A DNA stretch of 64,000 nt from Edolisoma coerulescens. Lineage: Eukaryota > Chordata > Aves > Passeriformes > Campephagidae. Made by a program: the position numbers and the translations under genes. Of this stretch, positions 25,525 through 35,739 are shown one piece after another; position 1 is the first letter of the stretch, and the number at the start of each line of letters is the position of its first letter. Below the pieces are notes generated by a model. That model searched no databases. It saw nothing but the letters and a program-made list of their open reading frames with translations, and was not told where the DNA came from. The DNA lies in assembly GCA_013397115.1 (NCBI GenBank), contig VWZW01002639.1:1798838-1862837 (forward strand), in the 5' to 3' direction.

Positions 25525-25630
25525 TTGGGTAGTAATCTAGTTGACATCTATTGTTCTTTGTATAACAGCTCATCTGTATTCTATCTGGTCCAGGGTATTG
25601 CAAAAAGAATTTAAAAACACATGTGTGCAA

Positions 25631-25668
25631 GCACACACACACGTCTATCTATATATATATGTGCACAT
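25631..25668. repeat. Compound (CA)n-(AT)n microsatellite
   Basis: Alternating CA at 25631-25642, a short TCTATC spacer, then alternating AT at 25650-25661 and a GTGCACAT end. Likely length-variable between individuals. Confidence 0.85.
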
Positions 25669-25809
25669 ATAAACTGAAATATAATGAGGGAAAAAGCCCC
25701 TGTAAGTTTGAACCAACAACAGTAATCCATATATCTTTATTTGCTGCCAACATCCAAGTGCTGAACTCTCAAGGAGCCTGGATCTCTGCCATCATCTGTC
25801 CGTGTCTGA

Positions 25810-26150
25810 TCTCTTTGGTAAATACGACGGCTGCCAAGAATGAGGCAAACGAAAAGCGCTCGCAGATTAGAAAGAAACACATGGCAGCCACTGACCTGCT
25901 GAAATCATAAAATACATCATGAAGTAAGAAAAGAGGGGAAACAAATCTTCCTCTCAGGGACTGCCCATCTGCTCGCATAAAGCCGCAATCATTATTGCAA
26001 ATAAATACGTTCGGACTGGAGAAGTCTGGGAATAATTTGGGGGAGGTGGGTACCTTTTTGTGTGTGTGTCTTTGGAACCCTCTGGAAATTTTCCTACATA
26101 AACAAGGTGAGATCATCGTCCAGAAATAGATATCTATCAATTACTTATGT
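25810..26150. other. Candidate conserved non-coding block
   Basis: Non-repetitive AT-rich sequence around CAATCATTATTGCAAATAAA (25987-26006), an octamer-like or C/EBP-like run next to ATTA cores. Interrupted by a short TG tract at about 26058-26069. Appearance only. Confidence 0.28.
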
Positions 26151-26982
26151 AGGGAGCAAATCTTTCTTTTATGGGTACAATTAGGAAAAAAAAATATTCC
26201 AAGACCCCATGGGGCCACAGAGTTGGAAAGGAACCCCCATGGAAATTGCAGGTCCATGTTTTTCCAATGAAGGACAGATCAGTATTTATCATCTGAAAGA
26301 CCCTGCAGTGTGAATAGTGGCTGTGTTTTTGCTATGAAGTGAAAGGATACAAATCTTGCTTTGCCTCTTTATTCCCTTGGTGTTCCACAGGGATTTATCC
26401 AGGTATTAGGTTCAATGCATGGGTCCTACTTGAGTTGGTTTTGGGTTAGAGTTTTTTTTGTTGGTGGGGTTTTTCTGTTTTTTAAGACTTAACAGATTAA
26501 ATTTGACTGGAGCCTGCTAGGGGCTTCGTGTAGTACATGTGTCTTCCTAAAATCCAGGATTCTGGGCTGAATAAGGGCTGATTCAAACACGCAGGAGGAG
26601 AAGACTGAAAACAGGAGCTACTTTAAGAAGTTGGTTATCTCCTTTTCTTCCCCTTTGCTCTTTTCCACCAAACTGTGCTGAAAACTTTTACTTTGAGGGT
26701 TATCCTGTGTTTGATGGTACTCCATTCCTGGCCAAGACAAAGCTGCAGGTACAAGGCATTTTGTAACTTGGGAATATTTTCCTTAATATACACGAGGGAA
26801 AGTTCTGTGCAGCATGTCCAGGATGGACTGAGCCTGTGGTGGGTCTGTGAGTTCCCTCATGGTCCCATCACAGGACTCAAACCTCGTGTTCTGGGTGAGG
26901 AGAAAGACACTTGAGGGTGGGATTTCCTATGGAGATCTGTGAGGGGAATATGTTCTGTGCATCCCCATCTCCCATGGGAGGT

Positions 26983-27079
26983 ACCTGGTGGTGTCTGAGG
27001 AAATCAAAGAGATGGATTTTGTGGTTATTTCACCTGGTGGTGTCTGAGGAAATCAAAGAGATGGATTTTGTGGTCATCT
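26983..27079. repeat. 49-base tandem duplication (two copies)
   Basis: A unit beginning ACCTGGTGGTGTCTGAGG occurs at 26983-27031 and again at 27032-27079. The copies match except for about two T/C differences near their ends, consistent with a fairly young local duplication. Confidence 0.95.
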
Positions 27080-28967
27080 AGCCAGGTATGTTTCTGAAAT
27101 AAAAGGTTTCAAAATCACCAGAAGAGAGAGAAAAAGGTGGTTTTACAGGTTTATTCCCTCCCATCTGGGTAAGCAGCTGAGATCGTGGTGCCGGCGTCTC
27201 CAAGCTCCCCTGGACCTGCTGTGTGTTGGTACATACATGTGGACAAACCTGAGAGATGTTTGGCATCAGGGTGATGGCAGAAGCACTCACCTGAGGTTGC
27301 TCTGTCCCAGGTTTGGTTACCTGGCTGTGTTCGTGTGCAGGTTGTGCCTCACGGGTGTATTTGTGCTGTCCAGGGAGGTGTCCGAAAGCCCGGGGCAGAT
27401 GCAGCCCTGCGTGGTGTGCAGCCACCTCTGAGCTGCAAATCCAACTGCTCCCATCACACCTGGCCAGTGGTTCTGGTAGGAGATGTGTGCTCAGAGCTGT
27501 TTGAACTGGGAAAAACACCAGCCCACCCTGACCAGGCCCTGTCATGATGCACTGCAGACCCCCACGTGCAGCACCAAACCTGTGTGCTCCAACCTCTGCT
27601 TGATGTAACCCAAACTCCTCAGTCTATTCTACCATTCAGTGATGCTAAAATCTCAGGTTTTGAGAGGTTACATGCTCCTGGATGTTCGTTAGATCTCTCA
27701 AGAGCCCATGTGAAATCTAGGACAGGATGAGAAGGAACTGGCCAGCTGCCCCTGGGCAGCCTGCGAGCTCTACCCCAGTCCACTTGCTTCCCCTTGGAGT
27801 GGGGATGTGAAAGAGCAGGAAAATGCTTTAAACCTTCAGGACTAAAAAAATCCACAAATTCATAACCTTCCCAGTCTCATTTCAGGGTTTCAAGAGTTAA
27901 AAGAGCAGCAGTTATACCAAGAGAGACTTTGCTACAAGATGACTTAGCAGAGTCAGGAAGAAAATGAGGAAAAATTCCCCAGCTCTGAGCACAGGCTGGC
28001 TCCATGACCCCTATTTTCTGGGAAAGCCAGCGGGGTAGTGGAATCTTGTCACAATGTGCTAATGTATAGGTTCCTCCCCAACATCTAAAATTGAAGATTT
28101 CACGCCTGGTGCCAAGCAGCTCTAAAAGGGGGGTTTCCCATCCCTGTCGGCTGCTGCTCTTGTTATGCTGTTGTGCCTTTAAAACTGCATGAAGGATCCC
28201 AGCTTTCTGCCTTCTCTGAATTTATTTTTAATATTACTGAGCTTTCCACTCTCCAGCTTTATCTCCAGATTCCTCTGGGAGTACTTTCCATGGGTAAATC
28301 CCGATGCAGGCCACAGTGTCCCCCTCTGCAGGAGACAACCCACTGCAGTGGGTACCCAGCCACTCTTCCTGCTTGATTATAAAACCACAAGGTGTTTTAG
28401 CATAATCTCCTGAGCATTTGTTAGCCTGTATTATTTCCCTCAGATTTATGATTATCTTTACACACTTTGCACTTATTTTCTGATCTTGCAATTCTCTTAG
28501 CTTCTCCTAACATTCACGCTAACACGATGAATTACACCTTTGCTTAACCCTTTTCCTGCTGTTGGCAAGGAAACCTGGTGGTGTCCTCTTCCTCTCTTGT
28601 CCTACAGGACTGGAATTTCTGGCTTGTGTTTTCAGTAGATGGCTCTTTACCAGTATTTATTAGTTTGTGGAATGGCAGAAATTAAATTTTTCTCTTTGAC
28701 TTACTTTGTGCCAAAGTTTTTATCCTTAGTGACAGTAGGAATCTAGATATATAACATGAGCTGCAATATGTCATCTTCAGAAAATAATGATCCAGCCTAT
28801 TTATCATATTTTTAGTTTCTTCTTTATGGATCCCGCGAGGTGCTCTGTTTTGTTTTCCTTTGGTTTTTTGTCTTTGTTCCAAGAACAGTGATGAAATGAC
28901 ATATCTTTCTCATTCCCTCGAGATCCTGGGCTTGCATGCATGCTGTGCTACAAAAGTTAAAGCTCCT

Positions 28968-28984
28968 CATTCCCTCAGGGAATG
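28968..28984. repeat. Short inverted repeat
   Basis: CATTCCCT (28968-28975) and AGGGAATG (28977-28984) are perfect inverse complements separated by one base. Another CTCATTCCCTC lies about 58 bases upstream. Function unknown. Confidence 0.8.
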
Positions 28985-29975
28985 TTGTCTCCCGGTTGCT
29001 CAAGCCTTCATGGGGCTTTGTGCCAAACTGTGCTGGATAGCACGTTCCAGCTCTCATAAAGCCAAGGATGGGGGTTAGAATGTTGGGATTTTGCTCCAGC
29101 CCCCCTTAGCCTTGCTCCTGAGGATACTTCTCCCAGGAGTTTATACCTCAGGTGCTGGTTTCCACCTCGCCCTGCCTTGCTGATACAAAATCCAGCTGAG
29201 CTGGGGACCTCACCTGGCTTAAAAATAATCCTGCGCTGTGGTGAGGAGCAAGGATTTGATTCCAGCAGGCCCTGCAGCTGGTTTCCCTCTCCTGCCTCCC
29301 CAAACACCCTCCCAGTGCAGAAGCAGGAGTGTTGGAGGGGTGTTTGTGTGCAGGGGCTGCGGTGCCAGCGGCTCCCCTGGCACAGCCGGGAGCCCGGCTC
29401 CAGGAATTGCTGCAGGAGGGGTTGCTCCAGGGACACTGCCTGCTCCCTGCTCCCCCACCCGTGTCCCACACCTTCCCACCCCACCCATTCACATCCCAGC
29501 CACAGCCTGCAAGTTGCTCTGTTAATCACATCACTGAAATGAGCTGAATTTTTGAAAGAGAGGGGGAAATTCCTCTCTGTTTTTGGTGCATAGGAACATC
29601 CCAAATAGGCTTTGCCAGGAGGAGATGGTGGTGGGATGGCACCTCTGTGCTGCTTCTGAGCAGCTCTGGCGGCATCTTAGAGGGGCTTCACCAAGGGGAC
29701 CTGGTTCTCTGGGGGGATCTGTGTTGCAGCCCCCATTTTCCTTAACGGTGAAATTATTTAAGGCTGCTAACCCAAATTTTCAGGTAGCTGTTTAACCATG
29801 GTCATTGTAAATAGAGATAAGTGCAGGCTGTCAAGCTTCTTGCTGAAAATGAAGCAAATCCTACTGATATGGGGCAGTCCCAGGCTTGCTGGGGAGGTGG
29901 CCCTCCAGCCCACAGCACAGTGGCTGGGGTGCTGAGGTGAGGTTGCCCAGTTCTGGTCCAAGGCAGGAAGGGAGC

Positions 29976-30046
29976 CATAGAATCGTTAAGATTGGAAAAA
30001 ACCTGTGACATCATTGAGTCCAGCCATTAACCCAGCAGTGCCACAT
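29976..30046 (-). mobile_element. CR1 LINE fragment (3' end, reverse orientation)
   Basis: On the plus strand this reads CATAGAATCGTTAAGATTGG, then AAAACCTGTGACATCATTGAG and TCCAGCCATTAACCCAGCAG, the reverse complement of a common avian CR1 3' end. It is the only minus-strand CR1 copy recognised in the window. The similarity fades after about 30046. Confidence 0.85.
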
Positions 30047-30719
30047 CTGAGTTTCTCTCTGAGTGGGATGCACATTGGGCTGAGCTGCACTGAGGCTGCT
30101 GCAAGGATTGCTTGAAAACCCAACCAGATCCTGAGTCTGTTCTCTCCAGCACCTCTTGCAGCCCGTTTGGGTGGTTTAAGGGAAAGCTGATCCCATGCCA
30201 GATCGCATGCTGATGAACCATGTTGGGCTGTTATGAAAAGCATTGCATTATAAAGCATAACATTGGCAAAGGTTTTCTTCTTTAATAGTGCATCCTGGGG
30301 AAATGGTATGTCTCACTTCAGCTGAGAGCCCCCAGCTATTTAAGCACGTTCCCTTTCCCATATGGCTGTAACGGGAAATGGAGGCAGGCCAGAAATGTGG
30401 ATCTGTGTTGTCCTCCTGCCCCGGTGCTGGGCATGGATCAGACCCTTGCTTCCTCTGCGTTAAGGGAGGTGACCTTGCTTTGCTGAGGGGTTTAGGGCTG
30501 CTGGGTTGATGCGTGTCCATACGCAAAACCAGCGTCCTTTCTGTGCAAACAGAATGATTTCTGCTTAAAAAAAAATTCAATAAATCTCTGTATCAGATGA
30601 TAGACCCCAGGATATACATGTAGGTTCAGGGACCTCTTTAGTCTTCCCCACATGTAGGAAAAGGCATGGTGTGCTCTTCAGAAACATCTGAAGGCATAAC
30701 AACAAAAGCACCATGTGGA

Positions 30720-31100
30720 GCTGGATTAGGGAGCTCTCCACTGCTGTCGGAGCGAAGCGATGGCCATCTCTGCCAAAAGCAGGGACAAACTCATGGCACT
30801 GAGGGCTGGGGGCAGCAGCAGAGCAGGAAGACTTGGATTAATTGAGACAAAAATGCTGAGCTCCGCTGTGCCAAAGTCAGGAGAGAATGTTCTTCTGTGC
30901 ATGCTAATATGCCTTAATAACCTCATTAGGCATAGAGGCACTCGATAGACAAAGCACCTCCTTCATTCTTTAAGAGAATTTCAAGATTTGAGGGCAAATC
31001 GAGGATTAGCAGGCCTTTCAAAGGCTTAGGGAAGCGTTTTGTGCAGCTGGGATTAAATTACATTTTTATCAGGCTGTAGAAATGGGCTCTGCTTCCGTCT
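30720..31100. other. Candidate conserved non-coding block with hairpin
   Basis: Non-repetitive block with TTAATTG near 30838 and a near-perfect inverted repeat: TATGCCTTAAT (30908-30918) against ATTAGGCATA (30925-30934), with one extra base in the left arm and a 6-base loop. Further ATTA cores follow at about 31052-31062. One of the strongest regulatory-looking segments, as the start of a dense 30.7-34.4 kb group. Confidence 0.38.
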
Positions 31101-31729
31101 CCCAGCGTGTGACAGGCCGGGCTGGTGTGGGCTGAGTCCCACTGGCAGCATCATTCCTCAGTCCAGCACAGAGCTCAGGAGATCCTGCCCCAGGGCTGGT
31201 TGGGGATAAGCTAGAGAAATCCTCGGGAGCTGGGGAAGAGAGCATTTAACCATCCTCTGCCTCCACCCCAGCCCAAACCCAGCCTTTATCTGCTGCATCC
31301 TGCACGTGGGGCAGTGCCCTGTCTGGGGGTTATCCAAAATGAAGGACTTTTGTACCAAAGAGCACCCAAACTCAGGAAACACCTGTGTGTTTGCACTCTG
31401 GCAAATCCTTAGGATTCTCCTAAAGAAAAGGCCATTGATCTGTGCCAAATAGTTAATTGTAAGGAGTCTGCAACCCTGCTAGCCCTGTTTTATTTCCTCT
31501 GACCTCACTTTGCTGGATTTGGCAGAGGATGTCCCATTTGTTTTGGTGAGAGCAGTAAAGAGAGACTGGATCACTCTAGGAACATCTCTTAGGAGAATTT
31601 AATCACTCTAAAAAGCAAAGGCCAGTACTGTGCCTGCAGAGCAGCTGGTCACAGAGCTGTCCTGATGGGACAACACTATAATATAAGCAATAACAACACC
31701 AGAAGCCAGATCAGCTCCCTTGGCTGTGG
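31101..31729. other. No gene recognised
   Basis: Ordinary sequence, G+C-richer at 31100-31330. I see no repeat or recognisable exon. Confidence 0.5.
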
Positions 31730-31860
31730 ATGAAATCCCCTGTCTGCGGACAGGGCACAGCTGTAATCATGCCAATTGCTTGCTTTATTTTAAGCTGCGT
31801 GATTTAACATTGTCATTGTAATTGAGCTTTGCCATAGTAAAAAACAGGTTAGAGGTGCAC
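31730..31860. other. Candidate conserved non-coding block (short)
   Basis: A compact, non-repetitive segment with TAATCAT, CCAATTG and GTAATTGAG cores within about 70 bases (31763-31826). The spacing of several TAAT/ATTG cores looks enhancer-like. Appearance only. Confidence 0.3.
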
Positions 31861-32379
31861 CTGGGGATGGGGTGGTAGATCTGTGCCTGCCTTGAGGGAG
31901 GGGGAGAGATTAGCTGACCTAGTAGTGTCTGTGTGTGTGTATATATATTTATTTACATATACAAATATTCAAAGAAGAAGGTTCCAGCCACTTTGCGTGC
32001 CCTTTGACCAAGTGCTGTGCTATTTCAAGTAAATTGGAGCATGAGACCGATAGAAGGAACTGCAATTTGCTTTAGCAAACATTTGCAGAAGCAGAAACCA
32101 GGCTCAGCTTCTTGATGCAACAGAATACAACCCCACATACCGAGGAGAGGGGAAGGGGAAGGAACCTTACAGCTGTGCTGAGCCCCCGTGGTGGGGAGGA
32201 GACCTCTGGGCTCTGTGGGCTTTGCAGTGATATAAAAGACCATTTTTGAAAAATCACAGCTCGTTCACATTAGGGCTTTGGACAGGTGTTAAAATCCTTA
32301 CCAGAGCCCATCTTGTGCATCTGTGTAGCTGGTCTGGGTTCGCCTGCGCGGACCACCTGTCTCTTCAGCTCTGACTTTA
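31861..32379. other. No gene recognised; short microsatellite
   Basis: Ordinary sequence with a TG/TA dinucleotide tract at 31927-31949. I see nothing else. Confidence 0.5.
31927..31949. repeat. (TG)n-(TA)n microsatellite
   Basis: Alternating GT followed by alternating AT, about 23 bases, running into AT-rich sequence. Confidence 0.75.
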
Positions 32380-32760
32380 TTCTTTGCTTACGTTTCCCTA
32401 AACGCCTTGGGCAAACAAATGTAGTTCTCTTAATGAAAAATGCATATATTTTGGTTAAATGGATCTTGCTGTCACTGCGTCACTGCCTTCCCCTCAGTCA
32501 GGGCTTGCTAACAGGCTGGGCTCCACACATGTGCCGAATCTATCATCTGTCACGAGTGTGCACCGAGGCATGTAAGGACCCAGCACTAACTCTATTTCCT
32601 AGCAACCGGAGGAAACCGTCGCACACACCACTGTTTTTCCTCTGTCAGCAGGATTGCTCCAGTTTATGTAACCTACAAAATGTGTGTTATCACCACAATA
32701 AACCATATATTTCGGGGTGTTATTTACAGCCAGATAATCACAGCCCTGCAGGCCTGGTGC
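32380..32760. other. Candidate conserved non-coding block
   Basis: Non-repetitive block with an RFX-type half-site, TAGCAAC (32600-32606), a TGCGTCAC element near 32477 and an AATAAACCATATATTTC stretch at about 32696-32712. It lies within a 239-codon plus-strand open frame (32286-33005), noted separately; the peptide resembles no family. Regulatory DNA is the more likely explanation, but a coding exon is not excluded. Confidence 0.33.
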
Positions 32761-33419
32761 CTGATATGTCCTTGCTTGGGACCTCAGTTCTTTGGAAACC
32801 ACATAGAAATGTCATCCAGGGCTTCTTTGACAATGGCACTAACCACTTAATTATTGAGGAAGATATCAAATGGTGTGTGGCATGCTGGAGTATGAAAAAA
32901 CAGCTGAAACCAAGTGGTACTGAAGGGCCTTCATTTGCAGGCTCCGAAGGAGTAGTTGTAACTGTGAATGACTGGGTGGGATGTGTCCAAAGGGGCTGCT
33001 GGTGAAGCTTAGCTCTCAAAAATGAGGAATATGAAAGTATGGAGGGCCAAATTCATAGTAGGGAATGTCTAGAAACAAGGTTTGTTGGTGACCAGCCCCG
33101 CTGCTGGATACCTGTGTTGTGATGAGGCTGAAGGGATGGGACATTGCTCCAGGACAGGAGCATCTCTGCAGGGGCTGCTCGGGGCCTCTGCAAAAAAATG
33201 GGGTGTTTAAGTCTTGCAGAGAATGCTCTCTTGGGGAATTTGTGCCTTGTGGTGTCCTTAATCCCAGCGCCCCATCCTGCTGGGTGGCCTCTGTGCCGTA
33301 GTGGAGTCAGTGGAAGCCTGGGTAGGAGCGGGTGCCACCTGCCAGCGCAGGATGCTGATCCAATTAACTTTTCTGGAAGAAAAAGGGCTTCTGGCTCTTT
33401 GGCGCATTTGCAAATCACA
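32761..33419. other. No gene recognised
   Basis: Ordinary sequence, including the rest of the open frame that ends at 33005. No repeat element seen. Confidence 0.5.
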
Positions 33420-33720
33420 AGAAGCAAATGATTCAATCAACAGATGAATATCAAGCAACCTTAGTGAGCGGCTTCTGCATCATGAGCCTGTTTAACAGCA
33501 GATTGAGCTGCAGATTAGTGAGACATTAGAGCACAGTGTGATGCATCACAGCATAAATGGGAAGGCTGAAATCAGCACGAGTTTCCTGGAGAGCCGCTTT
33601 ATTTTCCTGTAATGCCAAGCCCATTATAGCCCAAAGGTTCTTAAATAACTCTTCTTGCAATAGATAATAATACAGACTATGGAAGAAAATAAGGGAATAC
33701 AAAAGGAGATAGAGCTGCGG
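33420..33720. other. Candidate conserved non-coding block with 14-bp palindrome
   Basis: Non-repetitive block containing the perfect palindrome TGTGATGCATCACA (33537-33550) and CCCATTATAGCCC near 33620. Evenly complex sequence with no simple-repeat character, in the middle of the dense group of candidate elements. Conservation not tested. Confidence 0.38.
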
Positions 33721-33919
33721 TGAAGGAAACGCCATTTGCAGAGGGTTCAACAGAGTGGGAAAGCTGTGCAGCAGGACAGTGCTCAGGAATTCATAGGGGC
33801 TCATTATGTGAGCCTTGCCATGGTCTAATCCAGATCCAGGGTGCCCCATGGGACACCTGCTTGGATCAAACACCCTCCCAACACCCTACCCTTCCTTCCC
33901 AGTGTGAGGAGACTTAACT
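33721..33919. other. No gene recognised
   Basis: Short spacer between two candidate blocks; nothing specific seen. Confidence 0.45.
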
Positions 33920-34440
33920 CAGCACACATGAATCCATCTCCGGCCTCCATAGCAGCTGCGATAATGATGATGTAGGGGGAGTGTCACATCAGTTTTAGGT
34001 CTGAGGCTCACAGAGGAGCTGGCAGTGCCAGCCTGGCCCTCCACACCGCCCGTGCTGGCTGCAGGCAGCGCCGGCGTGTTTGGATTGTGACAGTGATGCA
34101 GAAGCCGCTCGCGCTGTGAGTGTGATGGATGCCTCACCTTCGGGATGCATAAAGGCACCCATTGCGTCAGTTAAACAGGAGTGTGGCGGGCTGGGGAGTT
34201 TTTGTTTGCTCATTTGTTAGCTATTCAACTCGAAATAGCAGAGCCTATTTACACATGTAGCTTATTATTCGGAAGTAGGCAGCATGATGCATAATGCGGC
34301 CTCCCAGTTAGAGCAGAGCATCATGATAATGACAAACAAGCCCGGGAATGCAAGGTAATGCTTGTTTTTCTTGGCTGAAGCTGCTCCCTATTGAAGTAGC
34401 AGCTTTGCCAGCTGAACGAGAAGCAAAGTGCAGAATAGGT
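33920..34440. other. Candidate conserved non-coding block (long)
   Basis: About 500 bases of non-repetitive sequence with GATAATGATGATG near 33960, a TGCGTCAGTTAA element at about 34163 (AP-1/MAF-like), TGCATAA motifs twice (34146 and 34289) and a CATGATAATGACA run near 34322. It mixes G+C-richer and AT-rich parts, as long developmental enhancers often do. Best candidate in the window by length, judged by eye. Confidence 0.38.
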
Positions 34441-35502
34441 GTTGACACACATCCCTGGCACGCTGCTGGGGTTTGAAAGGACTGGTTGGCTCTGGTGCTG
34501 CTGGTTGACACCGCGCCGGCTGTGACCACCCTGTGAGTGAGGTGCACACCAAAGCCTGCTCCAAACCCCAACAGCCAGAGCTGTAAGGGGAAGCTCCGGC
34601 AGGTCTCTGAAGTCTGAACTGCAGGGTGGTGGTGGGCAGCACTCACCCTACCCTTACAGCTGCCCTAAAGGTAGTCCTTTCCCCAGTCCTGGGGGTGTGT
34701 GTGCAAGGAGCTTTGTGGTGACCTGGGAAGGGGAAGTGAGCAGCTTAAGAATAACAACCTGAGAACCAAAAAATCCCCACAGGATTATTTTTAGCTCGCA
34801 GCAGCTCCTGGCGTGATTCACCGTGTGGCCTGTGTATGGCTGACTCAGCCTGGCTGAGGATGTGATGCAGGGAGAGGGATGGGTGGTGGGGATGGTGCAG
34901 AGCTACTGGAGTTCCCCTGGCCCTTTCAAGAAGTCCTGGTCCAATGAACTCTTTTAGCTGGAGCTGAGTTACACCGGGATCTTGGCAGCAAGGCTGGTGT
35001 AAGAAATTCCACTGGTTGGAATAAGGTAGAAAGTGTGATTTAAACTGGTCCAGATAACTGCATCTGTGCCTGGAACGTGCAGCAGAGCATCCTGGTGTGA
35101 ATTAACTCTGCCTCCAGGCAGTGCCTGGCACTGAACGGGGCAGAGCCATCATCTGAGCAGATACAAATTGGGCACCTTTGTGGGTCAGGCAGGAGCCAGA
35201 TGGGAAGCATCAGCAGGATGGGGTGGTTTAGCTGAGTAGAATGGCCATAGCTGGAGGAGGAGAAGGGAAGAGAGCAGCTCTCGGTATCCTGCCAGCCCAA
35301 ACCTGTTTCCCTGTGGATATGTGAAAGCCTCTGCTTGTAGCATAGGTGAGAGTGATGGGGAGTGGGTCTAAAGAAACTCCAGGCAGGATGCTCAGACCCT
35401 GGTGTCAGAGGAAATGACTGTGACAAAAAGTACATCTTTGTCCTCATACAAACCTCATTCTTTGGCCAAAAAATATACTCAGCATCAGCTCTTCACTCTG
35501 AG

Positions 35503-35739
35503 GGGGGAGGCAGTGTTAGGTTGGATATCAGGAAAAGGTTCTTCCCCCAGAGGGTGGTGGGGCACTGAACAGGCTCCCCACAGCAGTGGTCACAGTCTCA
35601 AAGCTGCCAGAGCTCCAGGAGCATTTGGACAACACTCTCAGGGGTCATGGTGTGATTCTTGGGGATGGTCAGTGCAGGGCCAGGAGTCGGATTTGATGAT
35701 CCTCATGGGTCTCTTCCAACTCAGGATATTCTGTGATTC
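35503..35739 (+). mobile_element. CR1 LINE fragment (3' end, about 240 bp)
   Basis: Clear CR1 3' region: TGGATATCAGGAAAAGGTTC, then CCCAGAGGGTGGTGG, CTGCCAGAGCTCCAGGAGCA, TTTGGACAACACTCTCAGGG, GATGATCCTCATGGGTCTCT and a GATATTCTGTGATTC tail. It is close to the consensus of a common avian CR1 subfamily. 5'-truncated and without reverse-transcriptase sequence. Confidence 0.95.

Larger units (their letters stand above)
26151..30719. other. No gene recognised; CR1 scrap and a tandem duplication
   Basis: Ordinary non-coding sequence containing a 49-base tandem duplication (26983-27079), an inverted repeat (28968-28984) and a minus-strand CR1 fragment (29976-30046). Open frames on both strands at 29000-29600 overlap and resemble no family. 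AT-rich sequence at 28400-28900 shows no notable motif cluster. Confidence 0.5.

Noticed and set aside
26195..26265. Possible degraded CR1 copy (AGAGTTGGAAAGGAACCCCC)
   Set aside because: Only a short resemblance to reverse-oriented CR1 3' ends; the following sequence does not continue the match.
29008..29604. 198-codon minus-strand open frame
   Set aside because: G+C-rich stretch with several overlapping frames on both strands; product not recognisable.
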